A DNA stretch of 64,000 nt from UBA6168 sp041163745. Lineage in GTDB: Bacteria; Bacteroidota; Bacteroidia; Chitinophagales; Saprospiraceae. The notes under the pieces are model-generated. The model did no database searches and was not told the origin of the DNA. It saw only the letters and a program-made list of their open reading frames with translations. Location: NCBI GenBank assembly GCA_041163745.1, contig JBEAQU010000068.1, positions 1 to 64,000 on the forward strand, read 5' to 3'. This document shows positions 1 through 8,871 of the stretch, one piece after another. Within the stretch, counting starts at the first letter, position 1. Every line of letters begins with the position of its first letter. The position numbers and the translations under genes are program-made.

Positions 1-262
1 CAGCACTTTCCAAAATCCTCCCAATCAAAAAATTACAAAAGAAAAAAATCCCTGTAATTAGCCTAATCCTAAAAATTCGCGTACCAGCATCCCCGCGAAG
101 CGGGGAGCAAAGAATCTGCCCGGCGCCGCAATCCCTCCCCGTGAAGCGGGGAGCAAGAACCTCCCTTGAACAACCAATCCGCCATTCCGTCACCGCTTCG
201 GCCGCGACATGGCGCATCAAATCAAAGTCGAACCGACAATTTGGTTTACGCCCGTTTCGACC
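1..262 (+). repeat. Dispersed intergenic repeat, copy A (left edge cut by the window)
   Basis: This is one of at least six related copies in the window. It has an AT-rich module with the conserved strings ATCCCTGTAATTAGCCTAA (about 49-66) and AATTCGCGTACCAGC (about 74-88). Two GC hairpins of the type CCCCGCGAAGCGGGG follow near 91-110 and 135-155. Then comes a second module with CTTCGGCCGCGACATGGCGC (about 196-215) that ends near the string CCGACAATTTGGTTTACGCC (about 233-252). No convincing ORF lies in it. It sits just beyond the 3' end of the leftmost gene. Confidence 0.8.
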
Positions 263-291
263 AGGCATTGCAGGGAAGTGCGTCCTGGTCA

Positions 292-3204
292 TCATGTGTC
301 GGGATGAGCCTGCAAGTCTGCCAGGACCCCAGCGGCATAATCACGGATGCGATCCTGGTCATTTTCCACCCTTTCGAGGAGGAGCGGCATGAATTTCCTG
401 TCCGCCAGTTGCCGGATGAGATAGAGCGCCGCCAATTTGAGGCGGTTGTCGCGACCCCGGAGAATCAGCTTGAAGCAATCGTACTCGGTGGGGATCTTAC
501 GGAGCAGGCCGGTCGGGCCGCCCGGTTCCGGGACGCCGTTGATCAGGGCCGACTCCATGATGGGAACCAGGACTTTCTTGAGATTCGGTTCCAGCAGGTT
601 GTCCAGGAACTCCAGGGCGTTGACACGGATTTCCTCCTTCGGGCTGCGGAAGTCCGCATAGGCCGCCATGATGTCCTCGGAAGGATATTTCAGCCCCAGG
701 AGGCGGAAGATGCGCTCCAGGCTGCGGTCGAGGCGCTGCTCCAGCAGGCGGGTGAGCCCCATGCGTGCTTCCAGCACGGCACGTTCCGACGCTGACAAGC
801 GTTCCGGAGGATGGACCAGCCGTTGGTAGATCGACTGGTAGAGTACCGGCAGCATATCCTGGTATTGACGGGCTTCATGCAGGATGCGGCGGACGACCTC
901 CCGATGGTCTGGCTTGAGGTGGGGGTGCCGGTTACGGAGGGCGTTCAGGGCGTGGAGTGCGTTTTCCCGAATGACGGGATCGTCCATGTCCAGCAATTCC
1001 AGCAGCAGTTGTACGGAGGACGGCGTCGGTATTTCCCGGAGGACGGTGGGGAACCGCCGGACGAGATCGGGTCGGGAGCCGGTCCATTCGAAGCGCAGTT
1101 CCCGCAGCAAGGGCGGCAATTGGCGTCCGTACCGGGCCAGGGCACGGACCGCATCCCGGCGAAAGGCGGGCAGGGGAAGGAAGCGGAGCAGCTGCCGGAT
1201 GAACATGGGATGTTCCGTCTGTCCGGCCGCCCGGATGGCGGCCTTGACCACCTGCGGGTCCTGGTCGGAGAAATACGGAAAAAGCTGTTCGTACAGGTCC
1301 GGGATCGCGGCCCGGCCGATGGCTTCCAGCAACCTGCCGCGGGCGGCAGGGGGTGCATCGCCGAGTCCAAGCACCTGCACCAGGTGTTCCTTCAGTTCGT
1401 AAGTCTGTTGTCTGTAAGCGTTGCCGCCGGTTTCCGCCGCGAGGATGGCCAGGAGCGCAGCGCGGAAGGGAAGGTCATCCGATGCGAACAGGTGCCGGAA
1501 AGCCGATCGGGCCGCCGGTTCCGGGCCGTGAGCGAGCAGGAAGCGGAAGGCGGCCAGCCGCACCGCCGTATCTTCGTCGTGTACGAGCGAGGGGATCTCG
1601 GGAGCGCAGGATACCCCCTCAAAATGATACAGGGCATCCAGGGCGGCGGCGCGGATACGGGCGGACGGATGGCCCAGCAAGTGACAGACGGTGGGCAGGA
1701 AGGCTTTCAGCGGCAGCTCCCGCAAGCTGTCCAGAACGAACAGTCGTTGCCGTTCGCTCCCGTCCTGCAACACCTGCAACAGGCTGGCGGCCACCTCCCG
1801 GTCCCGAAGGTCCGGTCGTCCTTTCCGCAACATCGGGTCCTGCTGGATTTTTCGCAGGCGGAGGCGGAAAGCACGAAGGTATTCCTTCCGGACCTGGACA
1901 ATGAGGAAAACCCATGCTCCGATCAGCAAAATCATCAAGGCACTCACGGCCGCACCGGGCAGGTCGAGACCTTTCACCAGGAAAATCAGGATCAGACCGG
2001 AAAGACCGGTCGCCATACTGTCCACGAATACGTCGATGAAGGTCTTGGTCCTGTGCTTTAGGTCGGTGGGTACGGGCAGGACCACCAGCTCCATGGCCGC
2101 CTTGTTGAGCGATTGCTTGAGGCTTCCGTCGGACATCTTCAGCAGGATGGCCGCAGGCAGCCAGCCGGGGAACACCAGCAGCAGGCCGGCGGCAGCAGCA
2201 ATGAACGCCGGCAGGAAGAATAGCGCCCCCCCCACCCCGACGAGACCGACCACCCATCGGGTCAGGAACAACTGGAACAACAGCGAGACCACATTGAAGG
2301 TGGAGAACCAGAAACCGAAGAAAGCGGTCAGCTCGCCGGGGTCTTCGATGGCGGCGGCGGCGACCCCCCCAAACTGATAATCCACGAGTTTTGCCACCAT
2401 GACGCCAAGGGTGACGATACCGGCCACATAGCTCAGGTGCCTGGACCGGCGGATCAGCAGCAAGGGGTGCTCGTCCGCCGAAAACCGGCCGGTCCGCCAG
2501 CGGACCTGTTCCCGCGCCTGGCCGGGCAGGATTCCCCGCTCCCATATCCGCCCCAGGAAGGGCAGGCACAAAGCCAGCAGGACCACGCCGACGAACAGCA
2601 GCCATTCCACCCGGAATGCGGTGGCCAGGACGGAGGTGAGGTATCCGCCGGCAATGCCACCGGCAATGGCACCGGCCCCGATGAACCCGAAGAGCCGTTT
2701 GGCTTCCCGGACATTGAACACCAGGTTCGCCAGTAGCCAGAACTGGGAGGTGGACAGCAGGGCGAAAATCGCCACCCAGCAGTAAAAAAGGTACAGTACC
2801 ACGGATTCCTGGATTCCCCACAACAGCAGGCTTCCGAAAACCAGCAGGGAAAGCATGGATCCGTATATGGTTCCGCGCAGGATGGCATACAGGGAGTACC
2901 GGGCCAGCATGCGGGTGTATCCGGCGCTGACGACCGCCGCCGCCACGGCAACCAGCAGGAAGGCCATCGGCAACTGCTCCACCCCGAAACGGGCCAGAAA
3001 CAACGCATTGACCGTCGGCTTGACGATCAGCAAAGTGGAGATGAGCAGGAATATGACCGCCTGCATATGGAAGGCCCGGCCCAATTCCCCTTCCCGGATA
3101 TCGAACGCCCGACGGAACAGCGCCGGGACCGTCCCGGAAAGAGCGATCCGGAACCGTCGGAGTAGTTCGGTCCGCATGGTCATGAAAGATATGGGTGGCT
3201 GCAT
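292..3204 (-). CDS. ATP/ADP-translocase-like MFS carrier fused to C-terminal HEAT repeats
   Basis: This is a 970-residue membrane protein. About the first 440 residues hold roughly a dozen hydrophobic segments and resemble the nucleotide:proton/ADP-ATP antiporter (Npt/TlcA) branch of the major facilitator superfamily. The rest is a long soluble tail of repeated helical pairs typical of HEAT/PBS-lyase repeats (for example LRELPLKAFLPTVCHLLGHP and LLELLDMDDPVIRENALHAL). Such MFS-HEAT fusions occur in free-living bacteria, where the substrate is unknown, so ATP/ADP exchange should not be assumed. The first ATG lies only 9 nt after the stop of the upstream hydrolase gene, which suggests an operon. 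In-frame ATGs at 3183 and 3177 are alternative starts. Confidence 0.85.
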   Translation of the reverse strand: MQPPISFMTMRTELLRRFRIALSGTVPALFRRAFDIREGELGRAFHMQAVIFLLISTLLIVKPTVNALFLARFGVEQLPMAFLLVAVAAAVVSAGYTRMLARYSLYAILRGTIYGSMLSLLVFGSLLLWGIQESVVLYLFYCWVAIFALLSTSQFWLLANLVFNVREAKRLFGFIGAGAIAGGIAGGYLTSVLATAFRVEWLLFVGVVLLALCLPFLGRIWERGILPGQAREQVRWRTGRFSADEHPLLLIRRSRHLSYVAGIVTLGVMVAKLVDYQFGGVAAAAIEDPGELTAFFGFWFSTFNVVSLLFQLFLTRWVVGLVGVGGALFFLPAFIAAAAGLLLVFPGWLPAAILLKMSDGSLKQSLNKAAMELVVLPVPTDLKHRTKTFIDVFVDSMATGLSGLILIFLVKGLDLPGAAVSALMILLIGAWVFLIVQVRKEYLRAFRLRLRKIQQDPMLRKGRPDLRDREVAASLLQVLQDGSERQRLFVLDSLRELPLKAFLPTVCHLLGHPSARIRAAALDALYHFEGVSCAPEIPSLVHDEDTAVRLAAFRFLLAHGPEPAARSAFRHLFASDDLPFRAALLAILAAETGGNAYRQQTYELKEHLVQVLGLGDAPPAARGRLLEAIGRAAIPDLYEQLFPYFSDQDPQVVKAAIRAAGQTEHPMFIRQLLRFLPLPAFRRDAVRALARYGRQLPPLLRELRFEWTGSRPDLVRRFPTVLREIPTPSSVQLLLELLDMDDPVIRENALHALNALRNRHPHLKPDHREVVRRILHEARQYQDMLPVLYQSIYQRLVHPPERLSASERAVLEARMGLTRLLEQRLDRSLERIFRLLGLKYPSEDIMAAYADFRSPKEEIRVNALEFLDNLLEPNLKKVLVPIMESALINGVPEPGGPTGLLRKIPTEYDCFKLILRGRDNRLKLAALYLIRQLADRKFMPLLLERVENDQDRIRDYAAGVLADLQAHPDT

Positions 3205-3213
3205 CGGCCGGGG

Positions 3214-4185
3214 TCAGCGGACGGAAGGCGTAGCAACACCGGGCGGGGCCTGCAAGGCGAGGATGGTCCGGCCTTGCAAGGTTTCCTCCGCGACGCGTAC
3301 CAGGTCGCGCATGATCTGCTCTCCTTGGGCATCTTCTGCCAATCCGACCAGGATGTAGCGCTGCCAGCCTTCCCCCCAAACCAGTACCGAGTCGGCATGC
3401 CACTGCCGCCAGGTGCCGGATTTTCGGAAAATGCGGGCGGCAGGGGCGGTCTGCTGCAAGGTGTTCACAAATTTATGTTTCAGTTCCGGTGCCTCCAGCA
3501 TGGCCAGCATGTGGGCGGAACGGGCAGGGCTCACCAGCCGGCCTGTCGCCAGCAGGTAATAGAAGCGGCAAACCTGCGAAACGGAGGCGGCGTGGCTCAG
3601 GCCCTGGAGCGGGTCCGGATACCGCTCGCCACCTGCGGCATACCGCTTGCCGACCCACAAGCCGCCACCGCACTGCCGGTCGTAGAGCCGGTAGCGAGGG
3701 TGGGTCAGGACGGCTTCGATATGCCGGTAGCCCAGGCGGTCAATCATCCGGGTCGTGGCCTGGTTGTCGGACCGGCTGATCATCAGCCGCAGGTCGGAAA
3801 GGACGGCCGGGCTTGCCGGCAGTTTCCCTTTCTCCATGGCGTCTTCCGCCGCCAGGAGGACGGCGATCTTGGGAAGGCTGGCCGCATACATCATTTCCTC
3901 CCCGTTGACACTGGCGTACCGGATATGGTTCGGATCGGACAGGTCCACCAGCCCTACCGCCAGCTTGCCGGCATCCGCCAGGGATTTCCATACCGGGCGG
4001 GCGGCCAGCGCGCGGGTGAGTCCGGCCTGCAGGATGGGGTCCTCCAGTGTGGTCAGGGGGGGGAGCATGCCCGGTACCGGAATCAACGGCAGGTCGGCCT
4101 TGTGCTTGCCTTGGGCGCCTATCCGGCCGGAAAAGGAAAGAAAGCCCAGCAGGGTCAGCAGCAGTATCGGAAGTGTCTTGTCCAT
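3214..4185 (-). CDS. Class A beta-lactamase-like serine hydrolase, secreted
   Basis: This protein of 323 residues starts with a signal peptide (about 1-25, ending near GAQG). All three serine beta-lactamase/PBP-type motifs are visible: S103-L-P-K106 (SxxK), S139-D-N141 (SDN) and K255-S-G257 (KTG equivalent). The fold is therefore expected to be a periplasmic class A beta-lactamase-like hydrolase. Related proteins are often annotated only as serine hydrolases, and the Glu166 region is not obvious, so beta-lactam hydrolysis is not assured. I chose the ATG at 4185 because it opens directly onto the hydrophobic signal sequence; the longer open frame upstream has no coding character. It is the first gene of a two-gene unit with the HEAT-fused carrier. 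Confidence 0.85.
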   Translation of the reverse strand: MDKTLPILLLTLLGFLSFSGRIGAQGKHKADLPLIPVPGMLPPLTTLEDPILQAGLTRALAARPVWKSLADAGKLAVGLVDLSDPNHIRYASVNGEEMMYAASLPKIAVLLAAEDAMEKGKLPASPAVLSDLRLMISRSDNQATTRMIDRLGYRHIEAVLTHPRYRLYDRQCGGGLWVGKRYAAGGERYPDPLQGLSHAASVSQVCRFYYLLATGRLVSPARSAHMLAMLEAPELKHKFVNTLQQTAPAARIFRKSGTWRQWHADSVLVWGEGWQRYILVGLAEDAQGEQIMRDLVRVAEETLQGRTILALQAPPGVATPSVR

Positions 4186-4391
4186 AGCGACAGGTTTGTA
4201 CGGCAGGCGGAGAACACCCTTTCGAGGAAAGGGAGGGGGAGGTCCGGCGGAAGTGATGGCCGGTTCTCCAGTTGGCGACCCAAAGGCCGCCATAGACATA
4301 ATGCAAAAAAAACGACGATGGTTCGCCCCGGCAGGCAAAAAGCTTGGTTCCCTGCCGGGCGACCGGTCCTGCCGACAGGTTGGCCACACTT

Positions 4392-5981
4392 TCAGCGGCG
4401 GTCTTCGGGCGAGGGCCTGGTCTTCCGGACCCACGGCTGGTCATGGCTCATGAAAAAGGCTGCCCGGTGGTTGGCCGGCTTGTCTGTCCGTTCTTTGATC
4501 GGGACGTAGAAGTAGTCTGCGCGGGCGGTTTCCCGAGACAGGGTGAGGGTCAGGTATCCGTGTCGGACCAGGTCGACATAGCGAAGGTGCGGGTTGTTGG
4601 AGGCTTTGGTGAAGCGACGGCGGGCCTCCAGAACCAGGGGCCGGGGCAGCACTTCGTCGAAGTTGAAGGAGCTCACGCTCGGGGTGACGAATTCCGCCCC
4701 GAGCACGCCTTTGCCGGTGGCGGGATCATATCGGCCGGGATCGAGGGGATTGGCCGTGAGGTCGAATACCCAGGACGTATGCACATCGCCGGTGAGGACG
4801 ATGAGGTGGGGGTCCCCGGCCGTTTCCAGGTGGTCGAACAGGAGGCGCCGCTCCGCCGGATATCCGTCCCAGCGGTCCATGGCGATGGCCGGGCGGCGGT
4901 CGAACACCTTGCTGTCGTTGAGCGGGGAGAAGATGACCTGGTTCCCCCACACTTTCCAACGGGCCGTGGAGGAATCCATCCCTTCTAGCAACCAACGGCG
5001 CTGGTCCGCCCCGAGCATGGTGCGGTCCGGGTCTTGCCAGCGGGGATCGTCCTTGCCGGCCGCCTGGGGGCTGCGGCCCTCCATACGGCCGTCCAGCATC
5101 CAGAGGTCGGCCAGCTCGCCGAAATGGAAGCGGCGCATCACCCGTTGGCCGGCCGGCTGTTCGCGGATGGGCATCCACTCGAAGTAGGCCTGTATGGCAT
5201 GTGCTTTCCGTTCCTCCCAGGCGGCATCGCCAAGGTGGCCGTCGGTACCGTCGGTGTGGCTGTTGTTGGCAATTTCGTGGTCGTCCCAAACCACGATGAA
5301 CGGATGCCGTCGGTGGGCGGCCGCCAGCTGCGGGTCGCAACGGTATTGGGCGTAGCGGGTGCGATAATCCTGCAGGGTCCGGCAGGTATGGTCCGGGATA
5401 TGCCGCCTTACGACCCCTTTTCCGCGGAACCCTTTCCAGTTACCGTATTCGTAGATGTAATCCCCCAGGTGGAGGACGGCGTCGAGGTCTCGACGACGGG
5501 CGATGTCGGCGAAGGCGTTGTAATATCCACGGACGTAATCGGCACAACTGACTACGGCGAACCGGACCGTATCGGGAGATCCGGCCGCCGCCGTGCGGGT
5601 GTCTCCGACCATGGACCATCGGTTCCCCCAACGGAACCGGTAATGGTAAGTGGTGCCGGCTGCGAGGCCGCCGACATCCACCTTGACCGTGTACGCCGTG
5701 GCTGGCAGGGCCGTGAACCAACCCGAGGCGACCGTCCGCTCCATCCCTTCGTCGTGGGCGAGCTCCCAAAACACAGGTTGGGCGGTGGTGTCCTCCGGCA
5801 GGTAGAGCTTGGTCCAGATGACCACTGCCGACGGCAAAGGGTCGCCGGAGGCGATTCCGAAACAGAAGGGCAGGCGTGAGGTGTCCACCAAGGAACCCAG
5901 CTCCGGGTGGTAGTAAGTTCCCTGGGTACGGGCGGCCACGACGGCGGTGGCGAGCAGCAGCAGCAGCAGGAATGTCCGCAT
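4392..5981 (-). CDS. PhoD-type alkaline phosphatase/phosphodiesterase, secreted
   Basis: This protein of 529 residues has a short signal peptide (MRTFLLLLLLATAVVAA). The N-terminal beta domain carries CFGIASGDPLPSAVVIWT, the typical PhoD opening. The calcineurin-like metallophosphoesterase domain follows, with VVSCADY, LHLGDYIYEYG, VVWDDHEIANN and LTGDVHTSWVF, which supply metal-binding Asp, Asn and His residues. The family hydrolyses phosphomonoesters or diesters outside the cytoplasm, usually under phosphate limitation. The start at 5981 fits the signal peptide. A perfect Bacteroidota -7 box (TATCTTTG) lies 36-43 nt upstream on this strand. The gene ends about 200 nt before the beta-lactamase-like gene, so it is probably transcribed separately. 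Confidence 0.88.
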   Translation of the reverse strand: MRTFLLLLLLATAVVAARTQGTYYHPELGSLVDTSRLPFCFGIASGDPLPSAVVIWTKLYLPEDTTAQPVFWELAHDEGMERTVASGWFTALPATAYTVKVDVGGLAAGTTYHYRFRWGNRWSMVGDTRTAAAGSPDTVRFAVVSCADYVRGYYNAFADIARRRDLDAVLHLGDYIYEYGNWKGFRGKGVVRRHIPDHTCRTLQDYRTRYAQYRCDPQLAAAHRRHPFIVVWDDHEIANNSHTDGTDGHLGDAAWEERKAHAIQAYFEWMPIREQPAGQRVMRRFHFGELADLWMLDGRMEGRSPQAAGKDDPRWQDPDRTMLGADQRRWLLEGMDSSTARWKVWGNQVIFSPLNDSKVFDRRPAIAMDRWDGYPAERRLLFDHLETAGDPHLIVLTGDVHTSWVFDLTANPLDPGRYDPATGKGVLGAEFVTPSVSSFNFDEVLPRPLVLEARRRFTKASNNPHLRYVDLVRHGYLTLTLSRETARADYFYVPIKERTDKPANHRAAFFMSHDQPWVRKTRPSPEDRR

Positions 5982-6016
5982 GGTAAGGGTGTTCGGTGTC
6001 GGGAATGCTTGCGCTA

Positions 6017-6024
6017 CAAAGATA
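6017..6024 (-). promoter_or_regulatory. Candidate -7 promoter box of the PhoD gene
   Basis: Read on the minus strand the bases are TATCTTTG, an exact match to the Bacteroidota consensus TAnnTTTG. The box lies about 36 nt upstream of the phosphatase ATG. The -33 region has only a CTTTCC string, so this is a partial match. Confidence 0.5.
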
Positions 6025-6074
6025 AGGAAAGCGGACGGTTCGGCGGAAAGCCCAGACCGGCGGCGGCAGCACAC

Positions 6075-6111
6075 GAAAAAACCGCCGGCAACCCAAGGGT
6101 CGCCGACGGTT
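6075..6111 (-). terminator. Strong Rho-independent terminator with no assigned gene
   Basis: AACCGCCGGCAACCC (6080-6094) and GGGTCGCCGACGGTT (6097-6111) form a 15-bp stem with two mismatches. On the minus strand the stem is followed by TTTTTT (6080-6075), so it should end a minus-strand transcript. No recognisable minus-strand gene lies between here and aroE, so the transcript that it ends is unknown. It also insulates the PhoD promoter just downstream. Confidence 0.55.
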
Positions 6112-6551
6112 CGTGCAATTTGTTAATCAATCTTATGGCCGGCGGAGCAGATGGGTGCCGCAAGCACAGCCATCATCTCCCGGGAGCGGGACTTACCGGA
6201 GCGGAACGACTGCCGAAGCGAATGTAATCCCTTGCAAACGACGCAGACAGACGGGCCGCCGGATCGGTGTCCCAGGTACCTCCCGTTCCTACCGACAAGC
6301 AGTTTCGTAACATCGGTGACAAAACCGTGCCAGAGTCGTATTAAAACCGATTTGCATACGATGGCAAAACAGCCTTTTTTCGTTTTGTATTTTTTTCTTA
6401 TTTACTTTTTATTTCCTTACAATATTTTACAATATTTAAATTTTAATGTATGAAAAATCATTATTTCAAAAAAAAACAAAGGGCCAGGGCTGAAGGTGGT
6501 TCGGGTGGGAAAAGCAGGGGGAATCCTTAGTTTAGCCATCAAAAAGACGGT
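6112..6551. other. Gap between PhoD and aroE: structured then AT-rich DNA
   Basis: This 440-nt gap holds no convincing ORF. Bases 6112-6350 are GC-moderate with several short inverted repeats. Bases 6365-6480 are strongly AT-rich, as expected for a promoter region. A weak -7-like box TAGTTTAG lies at 6533-6540 just before aroE. The minus strand of 6112-6350 could encode the RNA ended by the 6075-6111 terminator. Confidence 0.4.
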
Positions 6552-7316
6552 ATGGAAAGAATCGGCGAAGATCGCGTGCCGGTCCGGTTGTTCGGCCTGA
6601 TAGGGTATCCCTTGTCCCATTCCTTTTCGCAGCGGTATTTCCAAGAGAAGTTCGAGCGGGAGGGACTGACGGAATGCCGGTACGAGTTGTTTCCGCTGCC
6701 GAACCTGGGCGGGCTGCCGGCCTTGTTGGCGGCACATCCGGAGTTGGAGGGGCTGAACGTGACGATACCGCACAAAGTAGGTGTCATGGCTTTGTTGGAT
6801 GCGGTGGATGCGGAAGCGGCGGCGGTGGGGGCGGTGAACGTGATCCGGGTGACGGAAGGGAAGTTGACAGGCTACAACAGCGACGTGTCCGGGTTCCGGG
6901 ATTCCCTGCTCGACCTGCTGGGGGGAGACCGTCCGGAAAGGGCGCTGGTGCTGGGGACGGGAGGAGCCTCCCGGGCGGTAGTACATGTCCTGGCACACCT
7001 GGGCATCCCGTACACGCTGGTATCGCGGAACGCGGGGCAAGGGGTGGCGGACTACCGGTCGGTGGACGCCGGTGTTTTGGCCGCGCATCGGCTGGTCATC
7101 AACACGACGCCCTTGGGCATGCACCCTTCAACGGATACCTGTCCGGACCTGGCATATGATGCCTTCACACCGGCGCACTACGCCTTCGACCTCGTTTACA
7201 ATCCCTCTTTGACACGATTTCTGGCACAGGCGGCAACAGGTGGCGCCCGCATTCGGAACGGGCTGGACATGTTGTACGGGCAGGCGGCCCGGGCGTGGCA
7301 ACTTTTCCAGCGGTGA
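6552..7316 (+). CDS. aroE: Shikimate dehydrogenase
   Basis: At 254 residues this is the usual AroE length. It reduces 3-dehydroshikimate to shikimate with NADPH in the aromatic amino acid (chorismate) pathway. The shikimate-binding N-terminal part shows GYPLSHSFSQ (18-27) and NVTIPHK with catalytic Lys75, and GYNSDVSGF carries Asn109 and Asp111 of the active site. The NADP-binding Rossmann loop is LVLGTGGASRAV (about 132-143), and INTTPLGM follows. The start is the only ATG that keeps the whole N-terminal domain. It converges on the P450 gene, with 19 nt between the two stops. Confidence 0.95.
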   Translation: MERIGEDRVPVRLFGLIGYPLSHSFSQRYFQEKFEREGLTECRYELFPLPNLGGLPALLAAHPELEGLNVTIPHKVGVMALLDAVDAEAAAVGAVNVIRVTEGKLTGYNSDVSGFRDSLLDLLGGDRPERALVLGTGGASRAVVHVLAHLGIPYTLVSRNAGQGVADYRSVDAGVLAAHRLVINTTPLGMHPSTDTCPDLAYDAFTPAHYAFDLVYNPSLTRFLAQAATGGARIRNGLDMLYGQAARAWQLFQR

Positions 7317-7335
7317 AGCCGGCGGGGCGACCGTT

Positions 7336-8532
7336 TCAAGCCGGCCTGCGGCGGACGGGAATGTATTCGGGTATATGAAGGAGAATTTTTCTTTCGAACC
7401 GGGCCGGTCCGATGTCGCAATCCTTCAGGAAATCGACCATGGGCGCCAATACCGATGCCATCTCCCGGCGGGCGGTGGCCCCGCCCAGGCACAAGTGGAT
7501 CCCCGCGCCAAACGACAGGTGCGGATTATGCTGCCGCTCCGGTAGGATTTCATCGGGCCGGTCGAAGACCAGCGGGTCCCGATTGGCGCTGGCCAGACAA
7601 AGTTGCAGGCGGGACCGGGCCGGCACCTCGATGCCCCCCAGCTCGATCGGCACGTCATTGTAACGAATGGTGTACTGCGTAGTACAATTGAAGCGCAGCA
7701 GTTCTTCGACCAGCACCTTCCGACGGTCTGCATCCGCTGCCAGGACGTACTCCGTCAGCGCTCGGTCAGGCAGGATCTCCCGGAGAGACATCGCGAAATT
7801 GGCGGTACTGTTTTCGAAGCTTGCGAAGAGGGCAACCAACATGATGGAATAGCACTCGTCGTCAGAGAGGGCCAGATCATGCATGTCTTCCCGGACAATC
7901 CGAGCGAATTCCGACTCGCCGAAAAAAGGTCGGCTTAGCTGCATGGCCTCCTCCGCAGCCAAGTAGGCCTGCTTAGGTACATAAAAATCCAACATGGTGG
8001 TAAGCAGGCTGGAAAGACGCTTGACCGCCGTGAATTCGAAATCCTCCCGGAATCCCAACATGGACCGGAGGAAAATAAAATTGAAGTAGCCGCAGCAATC
8101 CGTCAGATCGAACGCCGTCTTGTCGCGGAACGCAGAGAGGGTCCTCTCCAGGGCGTCCGTCATGGCCTCCGGGGTACCCAGCCTGGTGACGGCCAAGGTG
8201 ACGGCCCGTCTGACCCGCTTGTGCAGGTCACCGTTCAAGTATAACGGCCAAAACTTGGTCACCCGGCCGAGGAAAGGGCAGCCGGCCGGTTGTCCGCTGA
8301 AAATATAAGGCTCTTTTTGTATCAGGTAGTCACACATGTCCACCACCTCGAAGTTTCTGTTCCGGATCACTTCATCCACTTCTTTGTAGCCAAACAGGAA
8401 AAAGGAATCCGTAGACGACTGTTGGACCGGCGTTGCCTCGCGGCAGGCTTTCAAATGCGGATACGGGTCGGTGAAATAGCCCGGCGAGAAGGGATTCCAG
8501 CGGATTGTTGGCGACATGTCCATTTTTTTCAT
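7336..8532 (-). CDS. Cytochrome P450 with an atypical oxygen-activation motif
   Basis: This soluble bacterial P450 has about 398 residues. The heme-ligand loop is FGAGIHLCLGG with Cys348, and the K-helix ExxR motif is E277-L-L-R280. The I-helix motif, normally A-G-x-D/E-T, reads A237-S-F-E-N241. The acid is present, but Gly is replaced by Ser and the proton-delivering Thr by Asn. Such changes occur in P450s with unusual chemistry or peroxygenase-like activity. No ferredoxin or reductase gene is adjacent, and the substrate is unknown. ATGs at 8532, 8523 and 8517 are all possible starts; the frame upstream of them is not coding-like. Confidence 0.9.
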   Translation of the reverse strand: MKKMDMSPTIRWNPFSPGYFTDPYPHLKACREATPVQQSSTDSFFLFGYKEVDEVIRNRNFEVVDMCDYLIQKEPYIFSGQPAGCPFLGRVTKFWPLYLNGDLHKRVRRAVTLAVTRLGTPEAMTDALERTLSAFRDKTAFDLTDCCGYFNFIFLRSMLGFREDFEFTAVKRLSSLLTTMLDFYVPKQAYLAAEEAMQLSRPFFGESEFARIVREDMHDLALSDDECYSIMLVALFASFENSTANFAMSLREILPDRALTEYVLAADADRRKVLVEELLRFNCTTQYTIRYNDVPIELGGIEVPARSRLQLCLASANRDPLVFDRPDEILPERQHNPHLSFGAGIHLCLGGATARREMASVLAPMVDFLKDCDIGPARFERKILLHIPEYIPVRRRPA

Positions 8533-8871
8533 GAGTAACGACGCAACCGGCCTGTAATCCGGCCGTTTGGGTCGCAGTGATTGTGCCCGCATCCCGGGGG
8601 AACGCTGGTACGGGGATTTGCATGCGGTCCGCCTTGGTCGGGTGGCGCTTCGAGACGGATTGCCACTTTCCAAAATCGTACCGTCTTGAGCGCACATGCC
8701 CCCTTGGACGGGGACCGAATTTCAGGCTGAAAATCTTTCCGAGTCCGGATATTATTTCTTTTCTTGGTACCGGACATGCCGGTTGTCGCCGCTGCATGCC
8801 CTTCCGGGTATGGGGGGATGAAACGAGCAGGCGAAGTCCCGGCCGGAAGTGTACGTTAAAAATAAGAAAAC
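8533..8871. other. Intergenic gap between P450 and CCG-protein genes
   Basis: About 340 nt between divergent genes. I see no ORF with coding character, no strong hairpin and no clear TAnnTTTG promoter box, although promoters for both flanking genes must lie here. Confidence 0.4.
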
